DNA of 11,552 bases from Chloroflexota bacterium. Lineage in GTDB: Bacteria > Chloroflexota > Anaerolineae > Anaerolineales > UBA11579. Position numbers and translations under genes: made by a program. The stretch lies in NCBI GenBank assembly GCA_030610225.1, contig JAUWSD010000014.1, positions 1 to 11,552 on the forward strand, in the 5' to 3' direction. Within the stretch, counting starts at the first letter, position 1, and each line of letters starts with the position of its first letter. Shown piece after piece: positions 7,725 through 11,552 of the stretch. Under the pieces are notes generated by a model, which worked only from the letters and a program-made list of their open reading frames with translations, was not told where the DNA came from and made no database searches.

Positions 7725-7866
7725 TTACCAGTTCAAATCCTGTTCATATCCCCATGTGACCAACAATTCTCCAGCCACTTCTTTGAAGATCCGTAGGGAA
7801 GAATGTTTTGAGCTCAGCGACCTGCTCTGGTGAAATTTCCCTGATTTCAGGGTATATTTCACTCAT
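7725..7866 (-). pseudogene. Decayed coding remnant, possibly a sulfotransferase-like C-terminus
   Basis: On the minus strand an ATG at 7866 opens a 40-codon frame (SEIYPEIREISPEQVAELK, then TFFP) ending at TGA 7744-7746. About 24 codons in, the neighbouring frame takes over as RIFKEVAGELLVTWGYEQDL, then NW, and stops at TAA 7725-7727. Joined by one frameshift, the two parts read as one plausible tail, 'SPEQVAELK...EVAGELLVTWGYE'. This resembles the end of sulfotransferase-family proteins (SPEQ...AGELL..LGY). Upstream in the first frame, EEVKKL-stop-RRYEQY also looks protein-like, suggesting further decay by a nonsense change. No full domain is present. The similarity is from memory and weak; a short unrelated ORF is the alternative. 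Confidence 0.35.
7830..7862. repeat. 33-nt nested inverted repeat (hairpin)
   Basis: GTGAAAT (7830-7836) pairs with ATTTCAC (7856-7862), and inside it CCCTGA (7839-7844) pairs with TCAGGG (7847-7852), with small internal loops of TT and TAT. About 12-13 base pairs form in either strand. It could be a terminator for the methyltransferase gene (no proper T-run follows) or an operator. It lies directly beside the 11-bp tandem repeats and inside the decayed remnant. Confidence 0.5.
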
Positions 7867-7905
7867 ATATTGTTCATATCTTCTTCACAATTTCTTCACT
7901 TCCTC
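7862..7905 (+). promoter_or_regulatory. Four tandem 11-bp TTCAYA units, operator-like
   Basis: Four consecutive 11-bp units begin at 7862, 7873, 7884 and 7895: CTCATATATTG, TTCATATCTTC, TTCACAATTTC, TTCACTTCCTC. All share a (C/T)TCA(T/C) core and three end in TC. Direct half-sites on one helical turn are the layout recognised by PhoB/PhoP/OmpR-type response regulators. The array lies 42 bp upstream of a perfect -10 that has no good -35, as is common for activator-dependent promoters. The identity of the binding protein is not known. Confidence 0.5.
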
Positions 7906-7947
7906 AAACTACACTTCTAATTGATAAATTTGAGATATTTGGAGAGA

Positions 7948-7953
7948 TATAAT
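7948..7953 (+). promoter_or_regulatory. Perfect -10 (TATAAT) of the two-repeat secreted protein gene
   Basis: TATAAT lies 18 nt before the ATG at 7972, giving a leader of about 12 nt that contains AAGGAG (7959-7964). TTGATA at 7921 is 21 nt away and TTGAGA at 7930 only 12 nt away, so neither is a well-placed -35. This suggests that an activator is needed. Confidence 0.5.
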
Positions 7954-7971
7954 TACTCAAGGAGAAAGATT

Positions 7972-8796
7972 ATGTTTAAAAAGATTTTATTGGGAATATT
8001 ATTAGTTACAGTTTTTGGAACAGCAGGAGCTGCTTTAGCTTTTAATCTGGTAAATAATGATGATGTTTCCAATGTGGAAACCACAGAAATAATGACAACT
8101 GATGATAATGGAGAACCAAATTCACAGTTAATGACAGAGGGATCTCTTGGTGAACCCTGGAAAGAGACCGGAACGATCATTGAATTAGATGATACCGGGT
8201 TTAAATTCCAATTACAGAATGGTGAGATCGTCTATGTTGAATTAGGCCCATCAGAGTATTGGCAAAATCAGGGCGTTGAACTTTTAGCAGGGATGCCTGT
8301 AATCGTAGATGGAACTATCAATGAAGGGATGATCCACGCATACCAGGTCATGCTGGTCGATGGGCAGGTGTTGAATATTAGAACTGCAGATGGACAGCCG
8401 TTATGGAGCGGGGGTATTGATAATGGCCAGGGCGCGAATGCCGGGAATGGTGAAGAGGGTCATAGTGGTGATCTAAACCAGATCGATGATTGGGTAACGA
8501 TCGAAGGAACATTGATCTCGTTCCAGGGCGGGAATATGGCAATGTCCACCGTTGATGGTGAGATCATTTCCTTCCAATCCGGTCAGCCGCGTTTCTTTGC
8601 ATCCCAAAATGTATCATTCCAGGTTGGTGATGAGATCGTAGTGGTAGGGTATTATGAGAATGGACAGCTTATGGCTGGGGATATTACTCAAGTCGAAACT
8701 GGTCTGCGAGTAATGCTGCGTGATCCGAATGGGCGTCCTTTGTGGGCTGGCCCCGGTGGAAATGGCAATTCAAATAGTCGAGGAAAACAGGGCTAG
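7972..8796 (+). CDS. Secreted or anchored protein with two beta-rich (DUF5666/OB-like) repeats
   Basis: This is a 274-residue protein of unknown function. The start is the ATG with AAGGAG 7 nt upstream; an in-frame TTG at 7921 would only add residues in front of the signal. Residues 1-23 form an export signal (MFKKILLGILLV...GAALA) with likely cleavage after A-L-A. Two similar units follow, about 64-148 and 174-261. Each starts with a GTI/GTL-x-x-(L/F) strand, passes through 'D-G/N-G-E-I' and a 'V-G/A-G-x-(E/P)-(I/V)-V-V' strand, and ends in a near-identical tail: TADGQPLWSGG and DPNGRPLWAGP. A Gly/Asn-rich linker lies between them (149-172) and another forms the C-terminus. The pattern fits OB-like beta barrels of the DUF5666 kind, but that assignment is tentative. 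It precedes the cytochrome b operon by 82 bp on the same strand, so a link to the respiratory chain is possible but unproven. Confidence 0.7.
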   Translation: MFKKILLGILLVTVFGTAGAALAFNLVNNDDVSNVETTEIMTTDDNGEPNSQLMTEGSLGEPWKETGTIIELDDTGFKFQLQNGEIVYVELGPSEYWQNQGVELLAGMPVIVDGTINEGMIHAYQVMLVDGQVLNIRTADGQPLWSGGIDNGQGANAGNGEEGHSGDLNQIDDWVTIEGTLISFQGGNMAMSTVDGEIISFQSGQPRFFASQNVSFQVGDEIVVVGYYENGQLMAGDITQVETGLRVMLRDPNGRPLWAGPGGNGNSNSRGKQG

Positions 8797-8797
8797 A

Positions 8798-8821
8798 AAT
8801 AAAAGAGAGTATACTTTTATT
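8798..8821. terminator. AT-rich hairpin just after the two-repeat protein gene, possible weak terminator
   Basis: AATAAAAG (8798-8805) pairs with CTTTTATT (8814-8821) around an 8-nt loop, starting 2 nt after the TAG stop. Only one G-C pair is present, so it is weak. The upstream gene and the cytochrome operon may be partly co-transcribed. Confidence 0.3.
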
Positions 8822-8853
8822 ATAAGAGTGGTGTATTCCCTAATGATCGGGAG

Positions 8854-8865
8854 ACTATTAATAGT
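8854..8865. repeat. Perfect 12-bp palindrome upstream of the cytochrome b gene
   Basis: ACTATTAATAGT is fully self-complementary and ends 2 nt before the AGGAAG Shine-Dalgarno (8868-8873) of cytochrome b. It could be a dimeric-repressor site or a small hairpin next to the ribosome site. Such AT-rich palindromes also arise by chance. Confidence 0.3.
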
Positions 8866-8878
8866 GTAGGAAGATATT

Positions 8879-10270
8879 ATGGATGAGAATATTCAGCCAA
8901 CCCCTGACCCAACCCCAAAAAAGACCAATTATCTTGAGCGAATAAGAAAATCAATTCAGCGGGGACCACTTTCTCCTGAAGATGACCGAAGCCGCATGAA
9001 AATGGTCATGGACAGCTTGATACTGCATATCCACCCAACCAAGGTGTCCAAGCCGGCTCTGAAATTATCATATACTTTCGGATTGGGCGGATTGCTGCTG
9101 CTTTTGAGTGCTGTGCTGGCAGTGACGGGGGTGTTATTGATCTTCGTTTACACTCCTTCCCCGGATGCAGCCTATGAGAGCATGATCGCTCTGCAAACTG
9201 AAATTAATTTTGGAAATCTAATTCGCAATTTACACCACTGGTCAGGTAATCTAATGGTCGTGGTGGCAGTATTGCATATGTTGAGGGTGTTTTACACATC
9301 CGGCTTTACGCGACCGAGAGAGTTTAATTGGGCCATGGGTATAGCTTTACTACTGTTGATAGTCGTAGCAAATTTCACTGGATATTTACTGCCCTGGGAC
9401 CAGCTGGCTTATTGGGCGGTGACAGTTGGCACCAGTCTTTTGGACTATATTCCCATTATTGGTGAGCCAATAACCCGATTTTTGCTAGGGGGCTCAGAAG
9501 TGGGCGCGGCCACATTGACCAATTTCTATGGGCTGCACATTGCTTTGATCCCGCTGGCGATCTTTGGAATAGTTTCATTCCATATTTGGCGAGTGCGTAA
9601 AGACAAGATCACTGTTCCAAGGCAGATCAATCAAGAGATAGATAAAGAAAGGACCACCACGATCCCGCACCTGGTGAGCGTCGAATTTGTGTATGCGCTC
9701 GTGTGGCTGGCAATACTGCTTACATGGTCAGCATTTGTGAATGCGCCTTTGGAAGAAGCGGCTAACCCTGCTATCAGCCCCAACCCTGCTAAAGCAGCGT
9801 GGTATTTTATGGGTCTTCAGGAACTTCTGATGCACTTTCATCCTGTATTTGGAGCGATCGTCATTCCTGGTTTAGGTTTGGCAACATTGTTCCTGATCCC
9901 ATACCTGGATCAGGATATGGATTCGGTTGGTGTGTGGTTCAGGTCAATAAAAGGGCGTGTGACAGCATTCGCCAGCTTAGTTTTAGGCATTGTCGGGACT
10001 TTCGGATTTGTATTATTAAATGAATATTGGCTGGATCTGCCGGGTTGGCTCCCATTTTTGCCGAATATCATCAGTAACGGCTGGGTGCCAATGGCTGGAT
10101 TATTACTCCTGATAATTATTTATTATGAAATACTAAAGCTCTTTGGGGCTTCTAATTGCGAGGCCCGTCAAGCTGTGTTCACATTGCTGCTCAGTTCTTT
10201 TGTAACACTCACCTTTATCGGGATCTTCTTCAGGGGGGAGGGGATGGCGCTCATCCTTCCATGGAGTTAA
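8879..10270 (+). CDS. Cytochrome b of a quinol:cytochrome c oxidoreductase (b6-type, fused with subunit IV-like part)
   Basis: This is a 463-residue integral membrane protein that binds two b hemes and carries the quinol sites. After a soluble N-terminus (about 1-60), helices begin near 65. Heme ligands are His119 and His133 in helix B (HHWSGN...LHML) and His220 and His235 in helix D (YGLH...FHIW). The second pair is 15 apart, the cytochrome b6 spacing rather than the 14 of mitochondrial bc1. The C-terminal half (about 265-463) corresponds to subunit IV with further membrane helices. The Qo motif normally PEWY reads AAWY here (306-309, NPAKAAWYF). The start has AGGAAG 5 nt upstream. The gene is 3 bp from the Rieske gene, so they are translated as an operon. 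The N-terminal layout resembles that of Chloroflexota and other menaquinol-using bacteria; this is from memory. Confidence 0.92.
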   Translation: MDENIQPTPDPTPKKTNYLERIRKSIQRGPLSPEDDRSRMKMVMDSLILHIHPTKVSKPALKLSYTFGLGGLLLLLSAVLAVTGVLLIFVYTPSPDAAYESMIALQTEINFGNLIRNLHHWSGNLMVVVAVLHMLRVFYTSGFTRPREFNWAMGIALLLLIVVANFTGYLLPWDQLAYWAVTVGTSLLDYIPIIGEPITRFLLGGSEVGAATLTNFYGLHIALIPLAIFGIVSFHIWRVRKDKITVPRQINQEIDKERTTTIPHLVSVEFVYALVWLAILLTWSAFVNAPLEEAANPAISPNPAKAAWYFMGLQELLMHFHPVFGAIVIPGLGLATLFLIPYLDQDMDSVGVWFRSIKGRVTAFASLVLGIVGTFGFVLLNEYWLDLPGWLPFLPNIISNGWVPMAGLLLLIIIYYEILKLFGASNCEARQAVFTLLLSSFVTLTFIGIFFRGEGMALILPWS

Positions 10271-10273
10271 GTT

Positions 10274-10756
10274 ATGACTAAAAGAAAAATGTCGAGACGA
10301 GATTTTCTTAATTTGACCTGGGGCGCACTTGCAGCTCTGACGGTTACTGAAATGGCTGTTGTTGGACTGCGTTTCCTGTCACCCCGTGTGACTGAGGGTG
10401 AATTTGGCGGAACATTCAATATTGGTCATTATGATCAATATCCGCCCGGGAGTGTTACACCTGTGGAAGCAGGGCGTTTCTATCTGACCAGGCTGGCGGA
10501 TGGCGGAATACTGGCCATTTACCGACGATGTACTCACCTTGGCTGTGCAGTGCCGTATGACCAGGCTTCCGGATCATTCGTATGACCATGCCATGGGTCT
10601 GAATTTACAAATGAAGGGGATGTGTTGAATCCTCCGGCTCCCCGGGCTTTGGATCTGTTCCATCTATCTTTGAACGAAGATGGAGAAATAGTTGTTGATA
10701 CCAGTTCGCCAATTGAGCGGGATCAAACCAGCCCAGATCAAATCGTTTACGCATAA
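10274..10756 (+). CDS. Rieske [2Fe-2S] protein with an in-frame UGA at a cluster-ligand cysteine (possible selenoprotein or disrupted gene)
   Basis: If UGA 10583-10585 is read through, this gives a 160-residue Rieske subunit of the adjacent cytochrome b complex. A twin-arginine signal-anchor (SRRDFL, Arg8-Arg9, then a hydrophobic helix 13-31) sends the folded protein across the membrane. Box 1 is CTHLGC (Cys86, His88, Cys91). Box 2 reads FV-stop-PCHGSEF, so codon 104 replaces the first box 2 cysteine, which in known Rieske proteins ligates the cluster; Cys106 and His107 are intact. The frame stays Rieske-like after it (VLNPPAPRALDLFHLSLN, then GEIVV) to TAA 10754-10756, whose last two bases begin the AAGGAT ribosome site of the next gene. 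A ribosome site GGAG (10263-10266) precedes the ATG. Stopping at UGA gives a 103-residue product without box 2. Explanations are selenocysteine, other UGA readthrough, a recent nonsense mutation, or a single-base sequence error (TGC or TGT to TGA). UGA ends the helicase gene nearby, so a wholesale code change is unlikely. Confidence 0.8.
10616..10634 (+). other. Candidate bacterial SECIS-like hairpin downstream of the Rieske UGA
   Basis: GGGGAT (10616-10621) pairs with ATCCTC (10629-10634; five Watson-Crick pairs and one G-U) around the loop GTGTTGA. The loop begins with G and lies 36 nt after the UGA. From memory the bacterial SECIS rule allows about 16-37 nt and requires a G in the first two loop positions, so this only just fits. 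The stem is short, and other pairings compete for the same bases, for example GGGG with CCCC at 10640-10643. Confidence 0.25.
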
Positions 10757-10766
10757 GGATCAAGTT

Positions 10767-11552
10767 ATGACAAATTTTATGAAGGTCACTGGAATTTTGG
10801 CAACGATCGTTATGCTTATAATATTGCCACTATATATGCTGAACGAGCCTAATCAACAGGAACAAATTTTAGAGGAATATAATACTGACGCCATTTATTC
10901 AGCAACCGATCATTATGCAGAAAACTGCGCTGTCTGCCACGGTGCGGCCGGTGAGGGGATCGGAGATAACCCGGCTCTTGATAGCGATGGAATCCGGTCT
11001 ATGGACGAATCGGAATTGGTCAAAGTGATATCGCGGGGGCGTGACAGCACTTTGATGGCAGGATGGGCTTTGGATGAGGGAGGAATTTTCAGCAATTCTC
11101 AAATTGATGAATTTGTGACATTAATTCAGCAAGTTAACTGGGAATATGTTGAGGCCAGGATCACTGAATTAGGATTAACGCCGCCTGAACTAATTACGAT
11201 GGAAATTTCTGATGAGATGCTCTCGTCAGTAACATCCCTTCCAGGCGGGGGGGTCTTGGCAGAGGGTTTGACGGTTTATGCGGAGAACTGCGCTGCATGT
11301 CATGGGGCCAATGGATCTGGCACTGTGGTTGCCCCGTCAATCGACACTGAAGACCTGCGTTCTACTCCCAAAGAGGAAACAGTCGACCTGGTAAAAACAG
11401 GCGTGGCAGGTACATTGATGGCCAGCTGGGTAAGCATATTGCCACCGGAAGATATCAATAATGTCATTGATCTGATCTACCGCTGGCCGGAAATTCTGGA
11501 AACCGGGATTGAGTTCCCTGAAGTGGAAGTTATCAGTGTAGCTTCTTCACCT
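10767..11552 (+). CDS. Multiheme (at least diheme) cytochrome c, 3' partial
   Basis: The frame is open from the ATG to the window edge (262 codons), so the protein continues. Residues 8-24 form one hydrophobic segment (TGILATIVMLIILPLYM), an uncleaved anchor or signal. Two cytochrome c domains of the same design follow: CAVCH at 54-58 with possible axial Met97 (STLMAGW), and CAACH at 175-179 with possible Met218 (GTLMASW). Each heme motif is preceded by 'Y-A-E-N' and followed by G-A-x-G-x-G. The repeat suggests internal duplication; more hemes may lie beyond the edge. It should accept electrons from the Rieske protein outside the membrane. The start has AAGGAT 6 nt upstream, overlapping the stop codon of the Rieske gene, which suggests coupled translation. 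Confidence 0.9.
   Translation, partial: MTNFMKVTGILATIVMLIILPLYMLNEPNQQEQILEEYNTDAIYSATDHYAENCAVCHGAAGEGIGDNPALDSDGIRSMDESELVKVISRGRDSTLMAGWALDEGGIFSNSQIDEFVTLIQQVNWEYVEARITELGLTPPELITMEISDEMLSSVTSLPGGGVLAEGLTVYAENCAACHGANGSGTVVAPSIDTEDLRSTPKEETVDLVKTGVAGTLMASWVSILPPEDINNVIDLIYRWPEILETGIEFPEVEVISVASSP

Noticed and set aside
7725..7745. GTTCAAATCC resembles the T-loop of a tRNA.
   Set aside because: The flanking bases do not form a 5-bp T stem, and no acceptor, D or anticodon arms could be placed around it.
7921..7971. Earlier TTG start for the two-repeat protein.
   Set aside because: The ATG at 7972 has a strong AAGGAG and begins a clean signal peptide; the TTG lies upstream of the likely -10.
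10274..11552. UGA reassigned as a sense codon throughout the genome.
   Set aside because: UGA ends the helicase gene at 4497 in the expected place, and no other gene in the window has an internal UGA.

Overview
The window looks like chromosomal DNA of a free-living bacterium, most likely a Chloroflexota (Anaerolineae-type) member. This is inferred from the fused cytochrome b with an 'HPTKVSKPAL...YTFGLGG' N-terminus, the diheme cytochrome c that follows it, and the mix of housekeeping genes. No rRNA, tRNA, CRISPR array or insertion sequence was seen. I could not run any search, so all family assignments rest on motifs read by eye.

Left part (1-2400): the 3' end of an SPFH/band-7 membrane protein runs into a convergent minus-strand pair, cbpA (DnaJ-class co-chaperone) followed by htrA (lipoprotein-anchored trypsin/PDZ protease). 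This pair reads as a small protein-quality-control operon. Middle part (2560-7694): a divergently transcribed hybrid sensor histidine kinase (degenerate receiver, GAF, PAS, HisKA, HATPase) converges on a pcrA/uvrD-type helicase. A class I methyltransferase is transcribed divergently from the helicase.

Intergenic 7695-7971 is rich in structure: a decayed minus-strand coding remnant, a 33-nt nested hairpin and four tandem 11-bp units of an operator-like repeat. These lie ahead of a secreted or anchored protein made of two similar beta-rich repeats.

Right part (8879-end): an operon for a quinol:cytochrome c oxidoreductase of b6f-like type, with cytochrome b, Rieske iron-sulfur protein and at least a diheme cytochrome c that runs off the end. 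The most striking point is in the Rieske gene. An in-frame UGA stands exactly where the first cysteine of the second cluster-binding box (x-P-C-H-G-S) should be, and the frame then continues as a normal Rieske C-terminus to a TAA that overlaps the next gene's ribosome binding site. This may be a selenocysteine ligand, another form of recoding, or a point mutation or sequence error. A weak hairpin that could serve as a bacterial SECIS lies downstream of it.

A second theme is initiation. At the kinase, helicase and methyltransferase genes a -10-like hexamer ends exactly 6 nt before the ATG and no convincing Shine-Dalgarno is present, so leaderless mRNAs are likely. The cytochrome genes, the two-repeat protein and htrA have normal Shine-Dalgarno sites.
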